Both the position numbers and the translations under genes were made by a program. Source: Pteria penguin (lineage: Eukaryota; Mollusca; Bivalvia; Pterioida; Pteriidae). From it: a stretch of 64,000 nt of DNA. The stretch is taken from positions 29,654,534 through 29,718,533 of the forward strand of contig CM068587.1 in NCBI GenBank assembly GCA_035048485.1, in the 5' to 3' direction. Positions 12,066-21,001 of the stretch are shown here, one piece after another; the stretch's first letter is position 1; every line of letters starts with the position of its first letter. The notes beneath the pieces are model-generated. The model ran no database searches. It was not told the origin of the DNA and saw only the letters and a program-made list of their open reading frames with translations.

Positions 12066-15000
12066 CCGTAACATACAGGCGGATATTAAATTCATAATAG
12101 AGTATGGAGGTTTCAAAATACAAGAGACAAAATTAAGCAAAGTCAGTATGACTATTTCCTTCTCAGACACCGAGTTTCAAGTAACTGGGTTTTTTTTTCA
12201 ATTTTGGTTATATGTTTATTAGACGTTAGTAGATCCCGTTGCCATATGATTTGAGAAGGAATATATATGGATTAAACTTATGTTTCTTTTTATGAACCCG
12301 AATTCCATATAACATGAAGCTTGCCATGGCATTGATTATGCTGAATATAAAAGCAGATACACAAGCGAGGTATAACATGGGAGAACCAGCGTGCCTACCA
12401 TATCACTATCGAAATGCCTAACTTCTCGAGCACTCTAAAGAATGAAAAATCAACCAATCATATTATAAGGATAAACACAATTCACTGATTTGCTGCGGAA
12501 CTACGAAAAATATGACTGAAAGGAATGGAACTTCCAAAAATATATCACGTGATATTGATGCTTTATATACTTTTATAGATTAGTCATTAAAATTATTCAT
12601 TTATTAGTAAAATGAGCGCAAAAATATTCATGAAGGAAGACAAATTGTGCTTCCTAAGCCATACTTTTTGGTAATGCAATTATGCAATGAATATTATTGG
12701 TTACCGAAGAGCCGGGGAAATCTCATTGGCTAACGATACTAACAGCGTTAAAGGCAGAGAAATTTCATTGGCCAATAACGTTCTCGGTGTTAATAGCGAG
12801 AAATTTCATTGGCCAACACACATCGTGTTGGCAAAGATTTAAATGATTATGACTAAGTATGCTATATCAATGCACTTTGTCATGAAAACAAAATTACTAT
12901 AATACATGTAAATAAAAAAGGCTATCTTTTGTTTCGTTCACTATGCGATCGTTTTATCTACACAAAAAGAAATGGGAAAGCTTAAACTGAAGATTTGTGC
13001 AATACCTCAATGATATGATCTGTCGCCTGACCATTTAAATACATAGGAACTTGTGGTGACTAGAACAAATACATAGTCAACCTCAGAAAAAGTACGAAAT
13101 ATAAGACTAAAATAAGTTGTTCATTAATTAAAAGGAAATGGATAATTAAGGCAAATTGAATAATTATAAGGTAGAGATTGGAATGAATAAACAATATCGC
13201 TGATTGTGCTATCAAATGACAAAGCCAATAGACATAATATGAAAGGAGTCCTCAATTCAAGAATGTTATTATTGAAGGCATATTTTGAAACACTTTGAAC
13301 GAATATGTTCTAATAGACATCTCAGATTATTTCAAGTATTTTACTTACAAAGAAAGGATTCTTTGATGTATAGCGACGATGTTTCCTCTCACAAAGGGAG
13401 GTCATTTGAGATATATGAATGAATATGAGTGTTTTTAAGGTATATCGATAAAACACTCATAAGGGGCGAACCACTGTACCATATGGATGCGATATTTACT
13501 TACAGAGATATATGGATGAGGGGTTTTCTGGTTGGGAATATTCCCTTGGGGTACATGGGTAAGATGTTTACATGGAGTGTTCTTTTGCATATGTATTAGA
13601 AGTTTATTTAAAAGAAAGAATACTTTCAGGTATATAGCTGAGGTGTTAAGGGAGTGCCCCCCCCCCGGAGATATATGGATGAAGTGTTAACCTACAGGTA
13701 ATGACCTTCTGAGGTATATGGATGAGGCGTTTATTTACAAGGAGAGATCGTCTGAGGTATAAGAATTAGATGTTTACTTACATAGATTAATTTTTACACT
13801 CTATGTATGGGATACTTAGGGAATGACCCAAGAGGTATATGACTGAGGTGTTTCCTATTTGTGAAATAGTTGGATGAGGTGTTTACTTACAGGAAGCGAT
13901 CCTTTGAGGTATATGGATGAGGTGTTGAGGTTGTTGTGTAATACATTCTGGGAATGGAGGTAGAAGAGCCCCTCGGCTACGTCATGTACGATCATGCGTT
14001 GACATGTCTCTGGTAAAGACACCTCATTCCTCCTGAGGAGGTCGTGTAGTGTACCACTGTTCGTCAGCTCTAAACAGATGATTCTGTATCAAATAAACAA
14101 AATAGATACAAGTAGATAAATAAAGATAAACAAATAAATAAATAACAAATAAATAATATTGATATCAATGTATTGTTAATTGGATTTGTCCCATATATAA
14201 GAAGATTCATCACATGGTCTTGTCTTCAGGTTATGTCAGTCATTATCTACATAAATAAGATGGTGTTCTCCTCTGGGTTTAAAGCCAGTGTGGCTGTGTG
14301 GATGAAATGTTCGGCTCGTGACGGAGAGGTCCCTGGTTCGACTCTCGCAGTAGACACACCGGTGTCATGTCTTTTGGACAACCGAGGTCCCGTGTCACGG
14401 TAGGCGTGGCACGTAAAAGATCCCTCACTGCTTCGGAAGGGTCCGTTGCAAAGGTATGAATTTTTATGCTGTCGTCATATACGTGAAACAATCGTAGAGT
14501 GATGTTAAACAATAATCAATTAACCGATTCTCTGGGTTAATCACTGAAAATAAAGCATAAATCCCGTGATCCTCTGGTTTTATTATCTACAGCTAATAAG
14601 GGCAAGTATTGTGTTTGCTTCGTTCTGTAACATCAATAATTTCTCTTTTTAATTATAGCTGGTTTCGTTTACTCCATCAAACCGTATCTCCTTTATGTTT
14701 GCAATTTACAATCTACATCATCGATGAATGACGATGATAAAAAAAACCTATAACCAATCAATGTGTGTAACAATCAAGTATGATTTGCCTAGTTCGTATC
14801 GAAGAATGCCTGAAAGGTGTAAACTGGTATATATGTTTGTTATAATTCCGTACAAATATTTATTAAATTTAAAACAAATTGCATAGGTAGCTTTTAGTTT
14901 TAGATACGGTGTTAAACAATTCGTATTATTCCAACCATCCCAGTGGCGGATCCAGACTTTAGGAAAAAAAACACAAATAAAATTATATATATATATACAT

Positions 15001-16160
15001 TCTCAGATAATGATATGGAAAAATAGGTATTTTAACTGATGAGAAACATTATAGCCGATCCTAAAAAAAATCAATATCAAATTTTTTCTTTTTTCCAGTC
15101 AGTTGTACCGATTACTGAAAGATTTAAATGAAGCGTAAGATAAAATTTGTAAACTTGAAGCAAATTAGCTGCAAAACGTGGACCTATTTAAATTATGGCA
15201 TATGAGTTATGCTGTAGGTAAACCATGGTCCTATTTTCATATAAAGATTATATACGGTATAATCCGAAAATATATATGTATGATAAAAAAAGTAAACGTT
15301 TTTATGAATAAGTATAAAAGGAAATTAATAAAATGATAATATAAACATATCTTAAAATTTGTTATTATGAGAGTCATTGTACTAGGTAAAACGGAAAAGT
15401 CGGACAAAGGGTACTTAGTTACTCTAGAATACAGTCTGATTGAAAGCAGCCCCCTCTCCCTTTCCTAATCCTGGCGACAATTGGAAGAAAGAAGGGGCTG
15501 ATTTCAACCAAACTGTTTCAACTTATTTCAGAGAAATTTGTCATGCCATTGATTAGTAGTGAAACAATACATCGAGATACTGTTGAATCGCGATACAGAA
15601 TTTCAGTTATGTCATGTTTTCTCATCGCAGTAACGACGGGCGACACAATGTCAATGATTAACCATGTTTGGTAACAGTGCAGTTTCAAGTAAACATTTGG
15701 ATCTGTTGGCAATCATTTTAAATTTTTACTTTTGTGTATGCCATGTTATATGTTTTTTTTTAAATTTTATTTTGACTTTGGTCATTTTACAAAAGAGCAT
15801 CATATTGTATGGAGAGAGAAAGAGATCTAAGCCATCTTTTAATTCGATGTATATCGCAGGTGATCGGAATGTAACATGTCGCATTTTTATTAACTTTATT
15901 TCAAGAAGACTTTACCTTGAGTCGCTGGTGATGATTTCCCCTGTGATCAGCGTCATCGTTTCGTAGTAAGGGTTAGAACTGCTGGTCCACAGACACTGTA
16001 GGAGACTAGGATGTTGTGCCTTCCGCAGCATACCTAGGACCACAATCTCCTGGGCCCATTCCTTCAGGTGAGAAGGGCCATACACCTTCATCAGACCACG
16101 CCGCGTACCGCCCGTCTTTGTCACGTTCCATAATGCCCTTAGACGAAGCTTACCCGGCGC
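6798..16160 (-). CDS. Pseudokinase with giant disordered insert (3' four exons; 5' end not found)
   Basis: Join of 16160..15916, 14083..13891, 11652..7909 and 6899..6798, all minus. The phases agree at every junction (2, 0, 0) and the frame is open for 1,427 residues to a TAG stop. Residues 1-206 read as a protein-kinase fold: beta3 lysine K25 (LMKVYG), helix-C glutamate E38, a hinge region, then catalytic-loop HNN at 131-133 in place of HRD, DFE at 156-158 in place of DFG, and a subdomain IX-like DIRSFALIALEI at 187-198. The catalytic Asp, the loop Lys and the loop Asn are all replaced and no APE motif is seen, so it is probably inactive. Residues about 207-1370 are low-complexity and rich in Ser, Lys and acidic residues. 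The fold seems to resume at 1371-1421, with the subdomain XI-like KCW at 1401-1403. The glycine-rich loop and start codon must lie in upstream exons I could not identify. I do not recognise the family; a scaffold or regulatory role is inference. Confidence 0.82.
6912..6969. repeat. (ATA)n microsatellite
   Basis: About 19 uninterrupted ATA/TAA triplets lie in the last intron of the pseudokinase gene, 13 bp upstream of the acceptor of the final exon. Confidence 0.95.
7055..7214 (+). repeat. SINE-like fragment, copy 1
   Basis: About 160 bp nearly identical to 7551-7710 (TACCACGTATGGATATCGC ... CCATACCACGTTGGC). It stops at the point where the other copy continues into the shared SINE tail. It lies in the last intron of the pseudokinase gene, opposite to the direction of transcription. 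The B-box-like GAACTAGGTGCGAATC is damaged compared with copy 2. Confidence 0.6.
7551..7843 (+). repeat. SINE, copy 2 (distinct head, shared tail)
   Basis: A B-box-like GGGTTCGAATC sits in the head. The rest follows the same order as the other SINEs here: a CTTCGGAGACAGT block, then GTTGGCAAGTAAAAAGTCCC, TTCGGGTGGGTCTGT, AATGCACCAGGCAGGT and an A-rich end at CAACAAAACAAAAATT. It is 65 bp from the donor of the giant exon, inside the intron. Confidence 0.65.
7909..11652 (-). CDS. Pseudokinase giant exon (1,248 codons)
   Basis: This is a single open 3,744-bp exon between acceptor CTGTATCTGTTACAG and donor CAG|GTAAAT, phase 0 at both ends. It begins with the activation-segment remnant (MRAAIGDFEDT) and subdomain IX-like DIRSFALIALEI, then has an arginine-serine tract (RRRSRSHSPGSRP), SP/TP-rich stretches, a lysine-rich possible nuclear signal (KKKEKSKKSKSKHK), a second lysine block (KKKSTKKKTKSAK), short acidic-aromatic motifs and repeated RPKTPS. 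It ends in an alphaG-like segment (TPEGLDMLKAKLFQGG). Base composition is clearly less AT-rich than the flanks, as expected for coding sequence. The frame stays open past the donor to 7657, but that extension runs into a SINE and is not coding. Confidence 0.88.
12022..12064. repeat. (AAAT)n microsatellite
   Basis: About ten TAAA/AAAT units lie just upstream of the giant exon, inside the pseudokinase intron. Confidence 0.95.
13340..13930. repeat. Degenerate 43-bp array seeded by an exon-donor junction
   Basis: About a dozen degenerate copies of a unit like GTTTACTTACAGGAAGCG followed by GATCCTTTGAGGTATATGGA and TGAGGT. The last unit is the 3' end of the exon at 13891-14083 plus its splice donor, so several units on the minus strand still read as potential GTAAGT donors. 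Confidence 0.75.
13891..14083 (-). CDS. Pseudokinase exon: hinge to catalytic loop (HNN)
   Basis: This 193-bp exon has acceptor TTTGATACAG and donor CCT|GTAAGT. It encodes the hinge IICLELTNSGTLHDLL, the alphaE segment VAEGLFYLHSQ and the catalytic loop VLHNNLNTSSI, where kinases have HRDLKxxN. Its last 34 bases and its donor are repeated, degenerately, downstream in the intron (see the 43-bp array). The ends fit both neighbouring exons in frame. Confidence 0.85.
14285..14520 (+). repeat. tRNA-derived SINE, main family
   Basis: The tRNA-like head contains CTGGTTCGACTCTCGC as B box. The body carries the family blocks GGTGTCATGTCTTTTGGA, GGCACGTAAAAGATCCCTCA, GGTCCGTTGCAAAGGT and CATATACGTGAAACAATCGT, ending in an A/T-rich tail. 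It sits in the intron between the two upstream pseudokinase exons, on the opposite strand. Confidence 0.88.
15916..16160 (-). CDS. Pseudokinase exon: N-lobe (beta3 to beta5)
   Basis: This 245-bp exon has a pyrimidine-rich acceptor (ACTTCTTCAG) and the donor AAG|GTAAAG. It begins in phase 0 and ends with two extra bases (AG), which complete an Arg codon with the first base of the next exon. It encodes the beta2-beta3 region with MKVYG, the helix-C segment EWAQEI and the HPSLLQCLW stretch typical of the alphaC-beta4 region. The upstream exon carrying the glycine loop was not found. Confidence 0.82.
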
Positions 16161-16317
16161 CTGAAGAAGTAAAATGTTTGAAATATAAAAGGAAATTAAA
16201 ACAAAATGAATAAGTCATTATTTTGATACAATTATTATTCTATGACAATGTGAACGCGTGATTAAGGCAGTGCCTTGCCAATAGATAAAAGTCATTAAGT
16301 CAACGCATTCATTGACG

Positions 16318-16410
16318 CCTTGAAGCCAGAGGTGAGACAAGGTGCCCGGGAGAAGTAAGTATCTCCTGTTTGGTCTGCCACAACCACCATATACATATAT
16401 GCCCAAATCA
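16318..16410 (+). repeat. Dispersed repeat fragment (GAAACCAGAGGTGAGACC type)
   Basis: GAAGCCAGAGGTGAGACAAG then GTGCCCGGGAGAAGTAAGTA and TCTCCTGTTTGG. The same core recurs near 18350/18600, 27361, 46898/47106 and 50208. Confidence 0.65.
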
Positions 16411-19400
16411 CCCTTAAATAAGCGTAACTTGAAATAAAATTTTGACTTGTATTTTGTATCAAAGAATATATGGGCTATGCTATGGTAGACATGACGGTAA
16501 AAGACCCTTCAAGAAGGATGATCCTAGCGCCATTATACTACTTGTAATACGAAGGTGTTTCGCTAAGTCTGTTGCCAAAACATCGAGTTGAAGAATTCAA
16601 TATTATATAAAAAGAAAAAATATACCAATTACGCAGTATGAAATTTTAAATGTCAGATGCCATTCAGAAATAAGCAAGGTAATTTCATTATTGTATTACA
16701 TATATATTTCAATATTTACACAATTCATTAAATGCTTTCAAAATGAAAAGCACATTTAACACTTTTGAAATTTTTGATGTCTACTTTAATGCATGTACGC
16801 TCCCTGTTTACTGTATATTTAAATTTTCAAGGATAACTTGAAATGAATATCAAATAAACTAAAGAAACCATGAAATTTGAAATAACAATAAGTATGACTT
16901 GTATCTATATTAGTAGGAAATGACGTCAGATTTTAATTTTAAATTTCCTATCATTGAAATGTAAACAGCATAGCAAAATCCATCGACAAACAATGAAAGT
17001 AAAAAGGAAAGGAAAATTATAATCTTGCAATTAAAAAAGGTGTACATTTGACGATTTTATTTAATAATGTGTGCAATGGTGTCCGGGATTTCAAATATGA
17101 CGACCAGCATTCGACCTTTGATTTATCATGTTCTGCAGTCCCCCCTCCCCCACCTTTTTAAATTCTTTCTTTTGACACATTTTTGACTAAGGATGATATA
17201 CGATGGCACATGAAAAACTTCTTGATTCGGAGGGGTACGGTACGTATAAAATTATGAGGCCTGAGGATGCTGGCAATGATCACAATATAAAACACAAAAT
17301 AAGCCGTCTTATTCATGCTTGAATCAATGTCAACAGTAAACTTACAGAGAGAAAAACAAGAGAAACTGCTGACGGAATATAATATTTGATGAGGAAGCCC
17401 AATCTCTCGGGGGAAACATGCTTGGATAATATCAATGCATATTATATTCGCCATACAATAGATACTATTTCCGTAAATGATGCTTCAGCAGCTACAGATA
17501 GCCTGAGAAACACCTACGATTACCTAGACAAACTCCTTCGATTACTAGCACAAACGCCATTTATCATTCTTTTCTTCAGTTTACACTTCATTTAATTTCC
17601 TATAGTTGCATCCAGCCTACAGGGAGAATGCAAACGCTGTATTATACGATGAAAGAATCAAACTGTAAACCGAGAAATATATTGACAATATATATGGTTA
17701 TTTAAGATAGTTATATATTCAAACAGAAGCTCCATATCTTACGTTCCTTTTTTATCCGTTATATGATTCTCCTCCGTCGTTCTACATCACGAAAAATGAG
17801 AAATACGAAAGTAACGCATCTTATGATAAAAATGTCGCACAAAAACATAGGGATGTGCCATTTTATGATTTGTTCCGGTATTTTTGAACTATGCAAATTC
17901 CTGAAATTTACGTTCTATATTATAAATTTATTGTCGCAGGAAGTAACAAAAATAACAATATGACGTCCGAACCTGATGAAGATTATGAACTTGTAAATTT
18001 TTTTAAAGAAAAATCAAGTGTATGGTCTTATTTTAAAGTTAAATGACACAAGCTATCCAAAAAATTATTGACAATGTTCATTATAATTTTTTTTTTAATT
18101 TTTTCTTGTCACAGATCGTGAGTCATTTAATTTTGTTTTATTTTATTTATTTGTTATTTAATTGTTTTATTTAAGTAACTGCCCAAGCAGTAATGAATAT
18201 AACAGAGAAATAAGGAAAAATAGAATGTTCCAAAGTATCGCAATATTATCACGATATTGTGAGGAAAAATCGTGATATATCGCGATACAAATGTTTTGGC
18301 GATATCCATCCCTACAAAAACATACCCCTGTTGATAATCATGGATCCTTAGAAAGCCAGTGGTAAGACCAGGGTCCGGCGCCATAAACTGAGAATATACT
18401 TATTAATAAGTCATAATTTCATATTCTTCTGTTCATCAATGAATTAATAACTGGGATTTGGATTTTATTTAGTTTTATTCTACTGATAAATAGAATTAAA
18501 CCATTCTGCATTAAAATTTATTTGAACGTTTGATAATGAAATAAATTAAAATAAAATTTTTGACTTAAGTATATTCTCAGTTTATGGCGCCGGACCCAGA
18601 TGCAAAGAAGAGTAAGCGTCTCCTGTTTGACCAGTCACAATGGCCATCAATCTCTATCCCAACCCCAATGACATAAAAACTTCAATTCTGCATACAGTAG
18701 ATGGATTTTCATGCATACTATATAGAAAGCGTCAAAGTCACACAACATCGGGATACAGGTATAAGGATACCTGAAACAAACTCTTCGTGAGGAACTCTTT
18801 AGGGGTACCATACTGCAAAGGGAATAAATACTGACATAATCTTGGTTGTTACGTTCTACAAACTTTCTACATAACACATTATTCAACCCGGTTTATTGTT
18901 CCATAAAGTTAAGCAGAAATGTTCATAAATATTGTGCATGAAGTCCTAGGACACTAAATTCTTACACTCTAAACCGTGATTGGTAACGGAGGGTTTCCAC
19001 ATCATACGACAGGTCGAAAATCTTCAAAGAAATAAAAAAAAATAAATGTACAACATTTATCGGCAAATCTTTAATCCGTTTGTTTATTTATCATATGCAT
19101 TTTGTTATTGATATATTGGCAACACGTCTTTACAACCGGGCAAATCTAAGCCCTCAATTTTATCTCAAACCCCTCGTAAATTCGATGGACTTAAAAAGGA
19201 CCGCAACTCAAATTCTAAAATTGCAGACCATAATTATCATAACAAGTAATAAACACGGAATACTACGTTTTATACGTTGGCACGATTTGATTTCAAAAGG
19301 AATGTCACTAATAGTATTGAATGGCAAAGCCTAATGACTCCTAAATATGTACACATGGTATTGAGAATAAATTTATCATTGCGTTTTATTTAAACTCGGC

Positions 19401-20382
19401 CCAGGATCTGCAAGTCAACACATTTTAACAACGGTAAAGGCAGCCAATCCTCCCCGATAATAAAACCGGGTGAATTACATAACTCCGTCACAATATGCCG
19501 TAGTTAAACAGAGAAGTCTCGAAGTCATGTACCCAGTGATTAATCAACACCTCGTCCACTCGAGTGAAAAGGTATTTACGGTACTGCATGCCGTCTCCCA
19601 GGCTCCCGTGGCAGGCACACAAACTTGCGCCGGAAACCGTGGTACCCAGACCGCGCGTAACTGCTCGAGCTACGTCGTATAATGTCAGGTTTATAGATCC
19701 ATATATCATTCGTAACGCGAATACACTCAAATACGATACAAATACATGACGTGCAATAAAAGACGAGCTGAATTAAAATCAGAAATCTGATCCCGAGATT
19801 TAACTCGATCGTCAATTTGATTAACAATTAGATTATAGACAAGATAGTCAGATAATCTTCTGACGTTAGTGTCAGACTTAATACAGGTTGGATGAAACGC
19901 ACTTATAGGGTGAACGTGTTTAATTAAACTTATTCTTTGGCCGTGCATTAATTTGATTCTAATCAGCGATCAATGTCTTGTATGTATTTATTGGTCCATA
20001 ACCTTTATGTATATGCAAGCCATCCATCTTTGTCAATGTTAATGATAAAATAGATTATGTAATAGGATTATAAGCGTCATCTATATTCAAATTAATTAAA
20101 TTTTCATTTGACCAAACAAAACGCATTAAGGGTTATGTATAGGTTCTACTTATCAATGATGCCCCCATTGTGTTCCTTGCAGAGACTTTAATGGCCCATC
20201 TGGTCCACAAATATCCCTGGATATTTCTCGAAATGTACTCCACTTTTTAAAAACGACAACGACCAGAAACTCGCATAATGACCCGGATTTACCTAGTTTA
20301 AGCTTCTAGGAGTGTAATGGTCTCCTGTTTAATATCAACCTCTGCAATCAAGTAGATCAATTAACGACTCTTTACAAAAAGG
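16411..20382. other. No gene supported; AT-rich with one MITE
   Basis: Long AT-rich stretch. Upstream exons of the pseudokinase gene could lie here, but I could not pair any open segment with convincing splice sites and phase. A GC-richer patch at about 19576-19700 and an acceptor-like ACCTTGCAG-type site near 20190 were considered and left out. Confidence 0.5.
18372..18596. mobile_element. 225-bp MITE with 31-bp terminal inverted repeats
   Basis: The ends GGTCCGGCGCCATAAACTGA... and ...TCAGTTTATGGCGCCGGACC are perfect inverted repeats over about 31 bp. It is flanked by CAG at 18369-18371 and 18597-18599. It sits inside a copy of the GAAACCAGAGGTGAGACC repeat, whose two halves continue on either side. 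The interior is AT-rich with no coding capacity. The superfamily is uncertain. Confidence 0.88.
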
Positions 20383-20530
20383 ATTGGTTGGTTGATTGGT
20401 GTGTTATGTCGCTTTCAACAATTTTTCAATCATATTGCAAGATAGAAACAAAAGGTGACCAACCTCTCAATCATAGTGGCGCAATCTGGGAATCGAACCC
20501 GGACCGTCTAACCACTACACCAAACAAGTT
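20383..20530 (-). repeat. tRNA-derived SINE, second family
   Basis: The plus strand begins GGTTGGTTGATTGGTGTGTT and contains GGGAATCGAACCCGGACCGT followed by CTAACCACTACACCAA. On minus this gives a tRNA-like head with A box (GTGTAGTGGTTAGAC) and B box (GGTTCGATTCCC) and the tail shared with 40530-40704. Confidence 0.85.
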
Positions 20531-20629
20531 ACAAGAAAAGATGACGGAATTTCAGTAAATCAAATGTGAGAGGAAGGCAAACAACTTGTTCTCGCTATAC
20601 ATAGACTTATAATTAGGGTTAATCTCACA

Positions 20630-20907
20630 GTGATAAGTTTGGCTCCTCTTTCACGTCACACCAAGATATTTATAATTATAGTGACGGTATCTACCAGAAG
20701 CAATGCTAAGATATTTAGACCTGTGTAACGGACCGACCCGAAACCGTGAGGGATCTTTTACGTGCCACTTCTACGTGCCACTTTTTCAGGAACTCAGTTT
20801 TGCTGTCTCATCCGCAAGACAGGATACCGACTACCGACAAAGAAGAATCGAACCCGGAACTCCTCGGCTTCTACCTAAGCACCTAACACATTGGGATACA
20901 CTGGCTT
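20630..20907 (-). repeat. tRNA-derived SINE, main family, old copy
   Basis: Read on minus it has a tRNA-like head with GGGTTCGATTCTTC, a TGCGGATGAGACAGCAAAAC block, GGCACGTAAAAGATCCCTCA, and the end GTCACTATAATTATAAATAT. It includes a local duplication of the CTACGTGCCACTT block. Confidence 0.75.
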
Positions 20908-21001
20908 TAATTCCGTGTGAGCTATTCTGATGATGGGGATTGACAAAGAATTTTGGAAGGCGCAGGAAAACCCCTCAGAATATCCTTATACCATTACAAA
21001 A

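Noticed and set aside
20190..20310. Plus-strand exon after TGTGTTCCTTGCAG
   Set aside because: One frame stays open for about 40 codons (DFNGPSGPQISLDISRNVLH) but there is no donor, no partner exon and no recognised domain.
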